NCBI RefSeq assembly: GCF_000172415.1
Contig: NZ_ABLD01000005.1
Span: forward strand, 62,001-126,000
DNA length: 64,000 nucleotides
Origin: Paraburkholderia graminis C4D1M
GTDB taxonomy: Bacteria > Pseudomonadota > Gammaproteobacteria > Burkholderiales > Burkholderiaceae
Direction of reading: 5' to 3'
Below the pieces are notes generated by a model, which saw only the letters and a list, made by a program, of their open reading frames with translations, ran no database searches and had not been told where the DNA came from. Positions 10,033-19,290 of the stretch are shown here, in pieces (within the stretch, counting starts at the first letter, position 1; every line of letters begins with the position of its first letter). The translations under genes were made by a program, and so were the position numbers.

Positions 10033-10066
10033 CAGTGAAGCGTCCTTAAAGAAGGACGCTTCACTG
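10033..10066. terminator. Perfect 15-bp inverted repeat (hairpin), probable terminator
   Basis: A perfect 15-bp inverted repeat (10033-10047 and 10052-10066) with a 4-base loop lies 67 bp after the chemoreceptor stop. It would end that transcript, although no clear U-tract follows on either strand. The rest of 9967-10255 holds nothing I recognise. Confidence 0.5.
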
Positions 10067-10255
10067 ACATTCGCAAATCGTGCCGGCGAATGTCTTCTCT
10101 CTCTATCGACGACTGAGTCTTTCCGACCCCACTCGGCCGTTCGAGTCAGCGCGCACCAAACGGCCGCTCCAGAGATAAAAACGGCCGTCCACGAATCGAC
10201 TTGCAGCAATAGAAACACATCGAGAAGTCCATCCCGGTTTGCGCGACGCGGTTCC

Positions 10256-10440
10256 TCAGCGCTTGATCGGCATCGAAAGCACTGCACTTGCTGCGCAAAG
10301 CCCCGCGACAATCGGAAAGATCATCGACGTATGGCCGGTGGCATCGATAATGTGGCCGATAACCGGTTCGCCGATGCCAGCGAACATGTACGACATGGTG
10401 TTGATTACACCTGTTGCTGTCCCGGCCTGCGCGCAACTCT
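10256..10440 (-). pseudogene. MFS transporter, last ~60 residues only
   Basis: Reading the minus strand down to a TGA at 10256-10258 gives the last two transmembrane segments of a major facilitator of the sugar-acid/ACS type: 'TATGVINTMSYMFAGIGEPV', then 'GHIIDATGHTSMIFPIVAGL', ending in PIKR. Sequence further upstream on that strand (>10440) does not continue the protein, so it is a 3' stump left by a deletion or insertion just ahead of the catabolic operon that starts at 10621. Confidence 0.7.
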
Positions 10441-10620
10441 ATCGCTTACCGGGCTGCCTCGATCTCCGAGTGAGTTCGTCATCGCGATCGGCGATGGTGC
10501 CTTTCCAAAAGACCACGAACAAGCCCGCTCGCCTCGTGCAAGATGGTTGCTCACCGATCGACCGCGAACCGCATGGCTGCGGTTGCCGGGGCCGACACAT
10601 TGATGGAGCGAGACGAAGCG

Positions 10621-12051
10621 ATGCAACTCGACCAGGGAGCGGCCGGCCCGCGTACTCTCTACGACAAGATTTGGGAGGCTCACCGGGTCATGTCGCGCGA
10701 CGACGGACAGGATCTGTTGTTCATCGACCGGCATTTCATTCACGACGTCACCGCGCAGTCCTTCGATCTGCTGCGTGCGCGAGGGCTCAAGCCGCGTTCG
10801 CCCGGGCGCATTTTCGGCACGGCTGATCATTACGTATCCAGTGCAGCAAACGAACTCGTAGCAGTGCGCGACCCGGAGCGGCGCGCAATGATCGAGGCGC
10901 TGCAGAGAGACTCGGCGGAGTCGCGCATCACGCTCTTCGGCATGGAAGACCGGCGGCGCGGCATCGTCCATGTGGTCGGCCCGGAGCAGGGCCTGAGCCT
11001 GCCAGGCATGACCATCGTCTGCGCGGACAGCCACACGTCGACGCACGGCGCAGCCGGTGCGCTCGCGTTCGGTATCGGCGCAACCGAAGTCGCCCACGTG
11101 CTCGCCACGCAATGTCTGTGGCAGCGCAAATCGAGAAACATGCGCGTCACGCTCCACGGCATTCCAGGCGCGGGCGTCAGCGCAAAAGATCTGATTCTCG
11201 CGGTGATTGCACGGATCGGCGTCGCCGGCGCGGCAGGCCACGTGATCGAATACGCCGGCTCCGCGGTCGCGGCTTTGTCGATGGAAGGCCGGCTGACCCT
11301 ATGCAACATGACCATCGAGGCCGGCGCGCGCGCCGGGATGATCGCTCCCGACGAAACCACTTTCGCGTATCTGGGGGGGCGGCCATACGCCCCCAAGGGC
11401 GAGCAGTGGGACCGGGCAATTACGCACTGGCGCACGTTGACGACCGATGCGGGTGCGACGTTCGACCGTGAAGTGCATATCGACGTGGCTGCGATCGCGC
11501 CCATGGTGACCTGGGGCACGACGCCCGAGTACGCCTGCGGCATCGACGGTCGCGTGCCCGATCCGGCCCGCGAGGCCGATCCCGATCTTCGCGCCGCGAT
11601 GTCGCGCGCGCTCGACTACATGGGATTGACGCCGGACGAGGTGCTCGAAGGCGTGGCGATCGACAGGGTATTCATCGGCTCGTGCACCAACGGCCGCATC
11701 GAAGACATGCGCAGCGCGGCCGAAGTCGCGCGCGGCCGGCGCATCGCACCGGGCGTCGAGGCCTGGGTCGTGCCGGGCTCGCACGAGGTTCGCGCGCAGG
11801 CCGAAGCGGAAGGGCTCGATCGTGTGTTCATACAGGCCGGGTTCGAATGGCGCTTTCCCGGCTGTTCGATGTGCCTTGCGACCAACGGCGACACGGCCGC
11901 GCCCGGGCAGCGCTGCGCGTCCACGTCAAACCGCAATTTCATAGGCCGCCAGGGCCCCGGCGTGCGCACCCATCTGATGAGCCCGGCCATGGCGGCGGCC
12001 GCCGCGGTGACGGGGCGTCTGACAGACGTGCGCCGTCTGCTAGGAGCATGA
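10621..12051 (+). CDS. Isopropylmalate isomerase/aconitase-family large subunit (LeuC-like)
   Basis: The product is a 476-aa [4Fe-4S] hydro-lyase large subunit. It begins with the LeuC hallmark '[12 protein letters not shown]' and retains '[20 protein letters not shown]' and the three cluster cysteines: Cys355 (GSCTNGR), Cys415 and Cys418 (GCSMC). I prefer the ATG at 10621, which matches the LeuC N-terminus; one at 10603 is possible. The stop overlaps the LeuD-like ATG. There is no leuA and the gene sits with an importer and catabolic enzymes, so I infer a catabolic hydratase/isomerase for an imported hydroxy-acid and not leucine synthesis. Confidence 0.85.
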   Translation: MQLDQGAAGPRTLYDKIWEAHRVMSRDDGQDLLFIDRHFIHDVTAQSFDLLRARGLKPRSPGRIFGTADHYVSSAANELVAVRDPERRAMIEALQRDSAESRITLFGMEDRRRGIVHVVGPEQGLSLPGMTIVCADSHTSTHGAAGALAFGIGATEVAHVLATQCLWQRKSRNMRVTLHGIPGAGVSAKDLILAVIARIGVAGAAGHVIEYAGSAVAALSMEGRLTLCNMTIEAGARAGMIAPDETTFAYLGGRPYAPKGEQWDRAITHWRTLTTDAGATFDREVHIDVAAIAPMVTWGTTPEYACGIDGRVPDPAREADPDLRAAMSRALDYMGLTPDEVLEGVAIDRVFIGSCTNGRIEDMRSAAEVARGRRIAPGVEAWVVPGSHEVRAQAEAEGLDRVFIQAGFEWRFPGCSMCLATNGDTAAPGQRCASTSNRNFIGRQGPGVRTHLMSPAMAAAAAVTGRLTDVRRLLGA

Positions 12052-12650
12052 GCATGGAAAGCCTGACTTACCTCGACGCAGTGGCGGCGCCGATCGTTGC
12101 GATCAACTGCGATACCGACCAGATTCTGCCGGCTCGCTTCCTGCAAAAACCCCGCTCCGACGATTTCAGCAAGTTTCTGTTCCGGTCGCTGCGCTTTGGC
12201 CCGGATGGCACTGAACAGCCCGACTTCGTTCTCAACCGGGCGGCTTACCGTGACTCGCGCATCGTCGTGGCGAACCACAACTTCGGATGTGGATCGTCGC
12301 GCGAGCATGCGGTATGGGCGCTATACGACTACGGCATTCGCGCGGCGATTGCGCCGAGCTTCGGCGACATCTTCTTCATCAACTGTCTCAAGAACGGGCT
12401 GCTGCCCATCATGTTGCCGGAGGCCGTGGTGCTGCCTCTGCTGGACACCTTGTCGGCCAGCCCCGGCAGTCGCATCGCCGTCGATCTGCCCGCGCAGACC
12501 GTGACCTTGCCCGACGGCGCGGTCCATGCGTTCGACATGGAGCCGTTCGCAAAAGAGTGCCTGCTGCGCGGCATCGATGAAATCGACTACACCCTGTCGC
12601 ACCAGGATCGGATCGATGCGTTCGAGCGCAACCGCGCGGAAACCTGTTAA
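12048..12650 (+). CDS. Isopropylmalate isomerase small subunit (LeuD-like)
   Basis: The product is a 200-aa small ('swivel') subunit partner of the LeuC-like protein. '[13 protein letters not shown]' and '[15 protein letters not shown]' are the substrate-binding signatures of LeuD/aconitase domain 4. The start is the ATG at 12048, in an ATGA overlap with the large-subunit stop, as expected for subunits made in equal amounts. Length and motifs are normal for LeuD. Substrate specificity in this family depends on small loops in this subunit and cannot be read with certainty here. Confidence 0.87.
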   Translation: MSMESLTYLDAVAAPIVAINCDTDQILPARFLQKPRSDDFSKFLFRSLRFGPDGTEQPDFVLNRAAYRDSRIVVANHNFGCGSSREHAVWALYDYGIRAAIAPSFGDIFFINCLKNGLLPIMLPEAVVLPLLDTLSASPGSRIAVDLPAQTVTLPDGAVHAFDMEPFAKECLLRGIDEIDYTLSHQDRIDAFERNRAETC

Positions 12651-12682
12651 GCGCTTTCCCGATAACAAAAGGAGATGTTCAG

Positions 12683-13753
12683 ATGAAGATTGCAGTCATG
12701 CCAGGCGATGGTATCGGTCCGGAAGTACTGGCCCAGGCTCTCAAGGTGCTGCAGGTCGTGGCGCCCCAGGCCGAGACCCATGAGGCGGCCATCGGCGAGG
12801 CCGGGCTTCAGGCGCACGGCGTGCCGCTGCCCGAGCCGACACTGGAGTTGGCGCGCAAGGCCGACGCGATCCTGTTTGGCGCGGTCGGCGTGGCCGATGA
12901 AGCCGGGATTCCGCGCGACCGCCGTCCGGGGACCGGACTGCTGCAGTTGCGCCAGGCGCTGACGCTTTACGCCAACTTCCGTCCGGCCTACATGTTCCCG
13001 GAATTGATCGGTGCGTCGACCCTGCGGCCGGAAGTGGTCGACGGGCTGGATCTCGTCATCGTGCGCGAGTTGAATGGCGACGCCTATTTTGGCGAGCCGC
13101 GCGGGTTCGAGACCAATCCGGCAGGCGAGCGCGTGGGCTTCAACACAATGCGTTATGCGGAGTCCGAGGTCGAGCGCGTCGCGCACGCTGCATTCAGGGC
13201 CGCACGCCGCCGTCACCGCAGACTGTGCTCCGTGGACAAGGCCAACGTGCTGGAGGCGAGCCAGGTGTGGCGCGAGGTGGTCACGCGCGTCGGCCGCGAT
13301 TATCCCGACGTCGAATTGAGCCATCTGTTCGTGGACGCTGCCGCGATGATGCTGATGCGCCGGCCGAGGCAGTTCGATGTGATCGTCACCGGCAACCTGT
13401 TCGGCGACATTCTCTCGGATGCGGCGGCCATGCTGACCGGGTCCATCGGCATGTTGCCTTCTGCCTCGCTCGGCTCCGGCCGCAAAGGTCTGTACGAGCC
13501 GGTGCACGGTTCGGCTCCGGACATCGCCGGTAAGGACATGGCCAATCCGCTCGCCGCCATCCTGTCGCTTGCGATGATGCTGCGCGAAAGCTTCGAAATG
13601 GAAGACGCCGCGAGCCGCGTCGAACGGGCCGTGCGCGCGGTACTGGCCGCGGGCTACCGTACCGCCGACATCCACCAGGAGGGCACACGCAGCGTCGGCA
13701 CGCGTGACATGGGCGATGCGGTGGTCGAGATGCTGCGCAAGCAGCCGGCCTAG
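12683..13753 (+). CDS. Isopropylmalate/tartrate dehydrogenase-family enzyme (LeuB-like)
   Basis: The product is a 356-aa NAD-dependent beta-decarboxylating dehydrogenase. '[16 protein letters not shown]' is at the N-terminus, '[16 protein letters not shown]' carries the catalytic Lys, and the metal-binding aspartates fall in '[20 protein letters not shown]'. The helix around the substrate reads '[13 protein letters not shown]' where LeuB normally has a T-G-G-I-YFG segment, and 'VTGN' replaces 'VTDN', so the substrate may not be 3-isopropylmalate. A good AGGAG precedes the ATG. With the LeuCD-like pair it makes a hydrate/isomerise-then-oxidatively-decarboxylate sequence. Confidence 0.85.
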   Translation: MKIAVMPGDGIGPEVLAQALKVLQVVAPQAETHEAAIGEAGLQAHGVPLPEPTLELARKADAILFGAVGVADEAGIPRDRRPGTGLLQLRQALTLYANFRPAYMFPELIGASTLRPEVVDGLDLVIVRELNGDAYFGEPRGFETNPAGERVGFNTMRYAESEVERVAHAAFRAARRRHRRLCSVDKANVLEASQVWREVVTRVGRDYPDVELSHLFVDAAAMMLMRRPRQFDVIVTGNLFGDILSDAAAMLTGSIGMLPSASLGSGRKGLYEPVHGSAPDIAGKDMANPLAAILSLAMMLRESFEMEDAASRVERAVRAVLAAGYRTADIHQEGTRSVGTRDMGDAVVEMLRKQPA

Positions 13754-13869
13754 ACCGGGCCGCGTCACGCCGACTGCGCCCGGCATCGCAGCAATGACGG
13801 GCACGGGCACTCCGGGTTCCGTCCCGCAGTTTGCCGCACCAGAAAATCCCAGAAAGGGAGGAGACAATC

Positions 13870-14894
13870 ATGAAGCTGAAACTCGCCATTTCGCTGTGCG
13901 CAGCGTTCGGGCTTGTCTGTGGTTCCGTCACGGCTGTGGCCAAGGATGTCCCCGAGAAACCCGAGTTGCACATCGCCGCGGCCTCGGTCGGCATCACCTA
14001 TCTGCCCATGCTCGTCGCGAGGCAGCGTGGCTACTTCAAGGACGAAGGGCTCGACGTCACCATCGCCGCTTTCTCCGGTGGTTCGAAGACGCTGGAGGCC
14101 CTGCTGGGCGGCAGTTCCGACATGGTTGCGGGCGCCTATTCGAACACTATCACGATGGCAGCCAAGGGCCAGCATCTGGTCATGGTGGCGGCGCAGGTCA
14201 TCTGTCCGGGATGGATTTTCGGCGTGTCGAAGAAGCGCGAGGGCGAGGTGAAGTCGGCGAAAGATCTCAAAGGCATGCGGATCGGCGTGAGCGCGCCGGG
14301 TTCGAGCACGCACATGGCGGTCAACTACATTCTTCACAAGGCAGGGCTGCAGCCTTCGGACGTGTCGATCATCGGCGTGGGGCAGGCGGCCGGGGCGGTC
14401 GCGGCTGTGCGGGCCGGCCAGATCGATGCGCTGATCGTCAACGACCCGAGCGCCACGGTCCTCACAAAGGACGGCAGCCTGAAGCCGCTGGAAAACATGC
14501 GCACGGCCGACGGTAACGTCAAGGTGTTCGGCTCGGATTATCCCGAGTCGAGCCTGTTCGCGACGCAGGACTTCGTCAACAGGAACCCGAAGACCGTGCA
14601 GGCCGTAGCCAATGCGATTGTGCGCGCGGAGAAGTGGATCGCGAAAGCGACCCCGCAACAGGTCGCGGACAACGTGCCGCCAGAGTTTCTGACGGACAAC
14701 AAGGCGCTCTACGCTGAGGCGTTACGAACAGCCGCCCGTGTATCGCGCAGAACGGAGAGATCAACCCCAAGGGCGCCCAGACCGTGCGTGACGTGCTGGC
14801 AGCTTTCGACCCGACAGTGGCTTCGGCCCACATCGACCTCTCCTCGACCTACGACAACCGGTTCGTCAGGAGGGCGGCGGAGATTCAGCCATGA
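13870..14894 (+). pseudogene. ABC importer substrate-binding protein 1 (TauA/SsuA type), frameshifted near C-terminus
   Basis: This is an NMT1/THI5-like periplasmic binding protein with a signal peptide (residues 1-24) and a strong AGGAGA ribosome-binding site. Homology runs in frame to about 14725 ('LTDNKALYAEALR'). The remainder, 'CIAQNGEINPKGAQTVRD...TYDNRFVRRAA', continues one base out of register and stops at 14892-14894, exactly overlapping the ATPase ATG. One missing base restores a ~341-aa protein, the length of the paralogue at 18238-19269. The perfect downstream frame and overlap argue for a very recent change or a sequence error. As written, the frame runs on to 15102 with an unrelated tail. 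Confidence 0.8.
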
Positions 14895-15745
14895 GCACAG
14901 CAACCTGCAGTGTCCCCCTCGCGAACAGCGAGCCAAGAGTGCGCGAAGCGCTTTGCTTCGACAACGTGACGTGCACCTTTGCCGGCAACGGCAAGAACGC
15001 GCAGACCTACACCGCCATTTCAGGCGGCAACCTGACGATCCGCGACGGAGAGTTCGTCTCTATCGTCGGACCGACGGGCTGCGGCAAATCCACGCTGCTT
15101 AACGTGGCCGCGGGACTGACACGTCCCTCGTCGGGGACGCTTAGCGTGTTCGGCGAGAAGCTCGCCAACGGCCTGAACCGGCAGGCCGCCTATCTGTTCC
15201 AGGTCGACGCGCTGATGCCATGGAAAACGGCCGAGGAAAACATCGCGATAGGCTTGATCTTCCATGGCACGCCGCGCGAAGAGGCGCTGGCCGTCGCGCG
15301 CGACTGGCTGGAGCGAGTGGGTCTGCACGGCCATGGCAAGAAGTATCCGCACCAGATGTCGGGCGGCATGCGCAAACGTGCGAGTCTCGCGCAGGCGCTG
15401 GCGCTCAACCCCCGCATCATCTTGATGGACGAGCCGTTCAGCGCGCTGGACATTCAAACCCGGCATCTGATGGAGAACGAACTGCTTCAGTTGTGGTCGT
15501 TCGACCGCAAATCCGTCATGTTCGTGACTCACGATCTCGAAGAGGCGATTTCGCTGTCGGACCGCGTGATCGTCCTGTCGGCAGGGCCCGCGACGCGGCC
15601 TATCGCCGAGTTCGACATCGATCTCGAACGTCCGCGCGAGATGTCGGAAATCCGTATGACGCAGCGTTTCCTGCAACTGCACTCCCAGATCTGGGACGTG
15701 CTTCGAGGGGAGGTTCTGAAAAGCTATGCGCACAATCGAATTTAA
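14891..15745 (+). CDS. ABC transporter ATPase (TauB/SsuB family)
   Basis: The product is a 284-aa nucleotide-binding subunit. Walker A is 'GPTGCGKST', the Q-loop is in 'YLFQVDALMPWKT', the signature is 'SGGMRKRASLAQAL' and Walker B is 'IILMDEPFSALD', with H-loop 'FVTHDLEEA'. This is the nitrate/sulfonate/taurine subfamily, which drives import of small anions and many organic acids. The start overlaps the binding-protein stop and the end overlaps the permease start, so it is tightly coupled. It is probably shared by both binding proteins of the operon. Confidence 0.92.
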   Translation: MSTATCSVPLANSEPRVREALCFDNVTCTFAGNGKNAQTYTAISGGNLTIRDGEFVSIVGPTGCGKSTLLNVAAGLTRPSSGTLSVFGEKLANGLNRQAAYLFQVDALMPWKTAEENIAIGLIFHGTPREEALAVARDWLERVGLHGHGKKYPHQMSGGMRKRASLAQALALNPRIILMDEPFSALDIQTRHLMENELLQLWSFDRKSVMFVTHDLEEAISLSDRVIVLSAGPATRPIAEFDIDLERPREMSEIRMTQRFLQLHSQIWDVLRGEVLKSYAHNRI

Positions 15746-16532
15746 ACCGGCCGACCGGTTCACCGTGTTGCTGACCCGGCTCGTGATTCTGTTCGGCATT
15801 CTGTTTCTGTGGTGGCTCGGCACCAGTCAGAAATGGCTGTCGCCTTTCTTCTTCGGCGATCCATTAGGCGTCGCTCGCCGTATCGTCGAATGGTTCGTGA
15901 CGGGCTCGGTGTTTCGCCATCTGTACACCACGTTGCTCGAAACGATGCTGGCGTTCGCGATCGGCACGGCGTCCGGGCTGGCATGCGGCCTGTGGCTCGC
16001 GCTCAACCCGTTCCTTGCAGTCGTGTTCGATCCGTTCATCAAGGCCATGAATTCGATGCCGCGACTGATTTTCGCGCCGATCTTCGCGCTCTGGTTCGGC
16101 CTCGGCATCTGGTCGAAGGTGGCGCTCGGCGTGACGCTGGTTTTCTTCGTCGTGTTTTTCAACGTGTTCCAGGGCGTCCGCGAGGTGAGCCCAACCGTGT
16201 TGTCCAACAGCCGCATGCTGGGTGCGAGTTCGCGTCAGCTGATGCGGCACGTCTACCTGCCTTCCGCGACCAGTTGGGTATTTTCCAGCCTGCACAACGC
16301 GATCGGCATCGCCTTCGTGGGCAGCGTGGTGGGAGAGTACCTGGGTTCGGAGAAGGGAGTGGGTTATCTGATCCTGCTGGCCGAAGGCGTGTTCGACATC
16401 AACTCGGTTATCGCCGGCATTCTGGTGCTGACCGTGTTCGCCCTCGTTCTCGATACCGCGGTGTCGATGATCGAAGACCATCTGCTGCGCTGGCGGCCCG
16501 TCGCGGGGCAAACGGTCGCGGCGGGCGCCTAG
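15726..16532 (+). CDS. ABC transporter permease (TauC/SsuC family)
   Basis: The product is a 268-aa inner-membrane permease with about six hydrophobic segments and the BPD coupling helix around 'LMRHVYLPSATSWVFSSLHN'. It starts 20 bp inside the ATPase gene and completes a one-permease, one-ATPase importer, presumably working as a homodimer. Sequence features match the SsuC/TauC group. The imported ligand is unknown, but the neighbouring enzymes act on hydroxy-acids or keto-acids. Confidence 0.9.
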   Translation: MRTIEFKPADRFTVLLTRLVILFGILFLWWLGTSQKWLSPFFFGDPLGVARRIVEWFVTGSVFRHLYTTLLETMLAFAIGTASGLACGLWLALNPFLAVVFDPFIKAMNSMPRLIFAPIFALWFGLGIWSKVALGVTLVFFVVFFNVFQGVREVSPTVLSNSRMLGASSRQLMRHVYLPSATSWVFSSLHNAIGIAFVGSVVGEYLGSEKGVGYLILLAEGVFDINSVIAGILVLTVFALVLDTAVSMIEDHLLRWRPVAGQTVAAGA

Positions 16533-16571
16533 GCGCGTTTCGCAACCGAACAGTTTTCCGAGGAAATCATC

Positions 16572-17327
16572 TTGCAGACTAATGCGATCAACATGAAGGA
16601 CCGCGTCGCCGTAGTGACCGGCGGCGCGCAAGGTATCGGCCTCGAGGTCGGCCGCCGGCTGCTCGCCTCCGGCGCGCGGCTCGTGATCTGGGACATCAAC
16701 CCTACCGGCATGGAGCAGGCCCGTGCCGGCCTCGGCGAGCACCATGTTCACTTCGAGCAGGCCGACATCGCCGACTATGCGAGCGTCCAGGCCGCCGTGG
16801 CGGGAACGCTGAAAGCGGCCGGACGCATCGACATCCTGATCAATAACGCGGCCGTCGTCGGCCCCAACGCTGCCCTCATCGACTACCCGCTGGACGCCTG
16901 GAAGCAGGTGATCGACATCGACGTGAACGGCACCTTTCATTGCTGCCGTGCGGTCGTGCCGGGCATGATCGGCCAGAACTACGGCCGCATCGTCAATCTT
17001 GCGTCGGTGGCAGGCAAGGAGGGCAATCCGAATGCAGCGGCCTACAGTTCGGCCAAGGCTGCCGTCATCGCGATGACCAAATCGCTCGGTAAGGAACTGG
17101 CGAGTCACGACATCGCGGTCAATTGCGTCACGCCCGCCGTTGCGCGCACGCCCGGCGCGATGGAGCAGTCGCCTGAACATATCCGCTACATGCTCGGCAA
17201 GATCCCGCGCGGCCGTTTTCTCGAACTCGGCGAAGCGGCCGCGATGATCGCCTGGCTCGCGAGCGAAGAGAATTCGTTCACCACCGGCGCGGTGTTCGAC
17301 CTGTCCGGCGGACGCGCCACCTACTGA
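16572..17327 (+). CDS. SDR-family NAD(P)-dependent dehydrogenase
   Basis: This is a classical short-chain dehydrogenase of 251 aa. It has the cofactor motif 'TGGAQGIG' near residue 15, NNAA ('DILINNAAVVGP'), and catalytic Ser...YxxxK in 'NLASVAGKEG' and 'AAYSSAKAAV'. Asp in 'VIWDINP' at the end of strand 2 suggests NAD(H). I chose the TTG at 16572 because GAGGAAA lies 6-7 bp upstream; the ATG at 16593 has no such site. Next to an FAH-family hydrolase it resembles 2-keto-3-deoxy-sugar-acid dehydrogenases of non-phosphorylative rhamnose/fucose routes (inference). Confidence 0.87.
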   Translation: MQTNAINMKDRVAVVTGGAQGIGLEVGRRLLASGARLVIWDINPTGMEQARAGLGEHHVHFEQADIADYASVQAAVAGTLKAAGRIDILINNAAVVGPNAALIDYPLDAWKQVIDIDVNGTFHCCRAVVPGMIGQNYGRIVNLASVAGKEGNPNAAAYSSAKAAVIAMTKSLGKELASHDIAVNCVTPAVARTPGAMEQSPEHIRYMLGKIPRGRFLELGEAAAMIAWLASEENSFTTGAVFDLSGGRATY

Positions 17328-17340
17328 AGCGAGCACACCT

Positions 17341-18183
17341 ATGAAGCTGTTACGCTACGGCGCACCCGGCAAGGAAAAACCCGGCGGGCTCGATGCCGAT
17401 GGAAATCTGCGGGATCTCTCGAGCCATGTGCCCGACATTGCCGGCGATGTTCTGCTGCCCGATAGCCTCTCTCATCTGAAGGCGCTCGATTTTGCGGCGT
17501 TGCCGCGGGTGGAAGGCAATGTCCGCCTCGGACCATGCGTCGGCGGCACGGGCAAATTCATCTGCATTGGCCTCAATTACTCCGACCATGCCGCCGAGAC
17601 CGGCGCGACCGTGCCGCCGGAACCCATCATCTTCATGAAAGCGACGAGCGCGATTGTCGGCCCCAATGACACAATCGAGATTCCGCGCGATGCTCTGAAA
17701 ACGGATTGGGAGGTCGAGCTGGGCGTCGTCATCGGCAAGACCGCAAAATATGTGAGCGAGCGCGATGCAATGGACCACGTCGCCGGCTACTGCGTGATCA
17801 ACGACGTGTCCGAGCGCGCGTTCCAGGCCGAACGCGAGGGGCAGTGGACCAAGGGCAAATCGGCCGATACGTTTGGTCCGACCGGCCCGTGGCTGGTGAG
17901 CGCGGACGAGATACCCGACCCTCAGGCGTTGCGGCTCTGGCTCGAGGTCAACGGACATCGTTACCAGAACGGGAGCACCGCCACGATGGTGTATGGCGTG
18001 CGCTATCTGGTGGCCTACCTGTCGCGGTTCATGTCGCTGCAGCCGGGCGACATCATTTCCACGGGTACGCCGCCGGGCGTCGGACTGGGGCAGAAGCCGC
18101 CCGTCTATCTCAAGCCAGGCGATGTCGTCACGCTCGGCATCGAAGGCCTCGGCAACCAGCGTCAGGACGTCGTGCAGGGCTGA
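17341..18183 (+). CDS. Fumarylacetoacetate hydrolase (FAH) family protein
   Basis: The product is a 280-aa member of the FAH fold. It shows the metal-binding acidic residues in the 'DWEVELGVVIGK' context, a 'CIGLNYSDHAAETG' substrate segment, and the late 'GDIISTGTPPGVG' signature. These enzymes cleave C-C bonds in 2,4-diketo acids or decarboxylate related compounds. The sequence is closest in style to 2,4-diketo-3-deoxy-sugar-acid hydrolases and acylpyruvases, which yield pyruvate plus a short hydroxy-acid. It starts 13 bp after the SDR stop, supporting consecutive steps. Confidence 0.87.
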   Translation: MKLLRYGAPGKEKPGGLDADGNLRDLSSHVPDIAGDVLLPDSLSHLKALDFAALPRVEGNVRLGPCVGGTGKFICIGLNYSDHAAETGATVPPEPIIFMKATSAIVGPNDTIEIPRDALKTDWEVELGVVIGKTAKYVSERDAMDHVAGYCVINDVSERAFQAEREGQWTKGKSADTFGPTGPWLVSADEIPDPQALRLWLEVNGHRYQNGSTATMVYGVRYLVAYLSRFMSLQPGDIISTGTPPGVGLGQKPPVYLKPGDVVTLGIEGLGNQRQDVVQG

Positions 18184-18237
18184 CGTTCTGAAATGCAGTG
18201 GGCCGCAGTCGCAAACAAGGACAGGAGACATATCATC

Positions 18238-19269
18238 GTGAGAACGCTCGGGCGTCTGATCTTGCCGCTACTGGCCACGTGCGCGGCCCTCGTGATCGCG
18301 CAGCCGGTGGCCGCCGTTGCCGGGCCGGTGCCCGAGAAAAGCAGTATTGACCTGGCGGCGGCGGGCGTGGGTTTTCCATATCTGCCGTTTGTGATTGCGC
18401 AAAGCCGCGGATATTTCAAGCAGGCCGGACTCAATGTCGAGATCGGTGTGTTCAGCGGCGGAGCGAAAGCGTTGCAGGCGATGCTGGGCGGCAGCGCCGA
18501 CATCGTGGCAGGTGCTTATTCCAACACCATCACGATGGCGGCGAAGGGACAGCACCTGGTATCGTTCGTGACCCTGGCATCGTGCCCCGGCTGGGTATTT
18601 GGCGCGACGCGCGCGAGCCACGGCAAGGTCAGAACGTATGCGGACCTCAAGGGTATGCGCATCGGCGTGAGTTCGCCCGGTTCCAGCTTTCATATGGGCG
18701 TGAATTATCTGTTGAGCAGGTCTGGGCTCAAGCCGGGCGACGTGTCGATCATCGGGGTGGGCTCGTCTGCCGGCGCGATTGCCGCCGCGCGCAGCGGCCA
18801 GATCGACGCGTTGATGAGCAACGACCCGGTCGCAACCGTGCTACAGGACAGTGGCGATCTGTTCACGCTGGCCGTCATGCGCGATCCGGCAGGTACGCGC
18901 GCCACGCTCGGCGGCGATTATCCAGAAGCCTCTATCTATACGACGAGGGACTTCGCTACCCGATACCCCAATACCGTGCAGGCGGTGACGAATGCAATTC
19001 TTGCGGCTGAGCGCTGGATGGCGCACGCCACACCCGAGCAGGTCGCCGCAGCCGTCCCGCCGCAGTACGCGCTGGCCGACAAGGATGTATTCGCGCGAGC
19101 CTACGCGAACATGCAGCGCTGCATCTCGCGTGACGGCCTTATGACGGACGCCGCCGCTCACACGGTGCGCGACGTGCTGGCGGCGTTCGATCCCGAGATC
19201 GGCAAAGCATCGATCGACCTCAAGGCCACTTACGACAATCGCTTCGTCGAAAATGCCGACAAGCATTGA
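18238..19269 (+). CDS. ABC importer substrate-binding protein 2 (paralogue of protein 1)
   Basis: The product is a 343-aa NMT1/TauA-type periplasmic binding protein. I chose the GTG at 18238, with AGGAG 10 bp upstream and a clean signal peptide after it ('RTLGRLILPLLATCAALVIA'), over an upstream ATG at 18193 that would hide the signal. It is closely related to protein 1 along its whole length: both have 'AGAYSNTITMAAKGQHLV' and end in 'TYDNRFV'. Two related binding proteins for one permease/ATPase suggest two ligand forms. This copy is intact and could cover for the frameshifted one. Confidence 0.88.
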   Translation: MRTLGRLILPLLATCAALVIAQPVAAVAGPVPEKSSIDLAAAGVGFPYLPFVIAQSRGYFKQAGLNVEIGVFSGGAKALQAMLGGSADIVAGAYSNTITMAAKGQHLVSFVTLASCPGWVFGATRASHGKVRTYADLKGMRIGVSSPGSSFHMGVNYLLSRSGLKPGDVSIIGVGSSAGAIAAARSGQIDALMSNDPVATVLQDSGDLFTLAVMRDPAGTRATLGGDYPEASIYTTRDFATRYPNTVQAVTNAILAAERWMAHATPEQVAAAVPPQYALADKDVFARAYANMQRCISRDGLMTDAAAHTVRDVLAAFDPEIGKASIDLKATYDNRFVENADKH

Positions 19270-19290
19270 GTTGCAAAAAGGAAACCGACG

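Noticed and set aside
10621..13753. Housekeeping leucine operon leuCDB
   Set aside because: No leuA, direct linkage to an importer and catabolic enzymes, and altered substrate-loop residues in the dehydrogenase make leucine synthesis unlikely, though not excluded.
13831..15102. Single 423-codon reading of binding protein 1 running into the ATPase gene
   Set aside because: Comparison with the paralogue shows that the last ~125 residues are out of frame. The native end is at 14894.
15864..17336. 490-codon minus-strand frame opposite the permease and SDR genes
   Set aside because: His/Arg/Asp-rich composition typical of an antisense shadow of GC-rich genes. The plus strand carries two genes with clear catalytic and membrane motifs.
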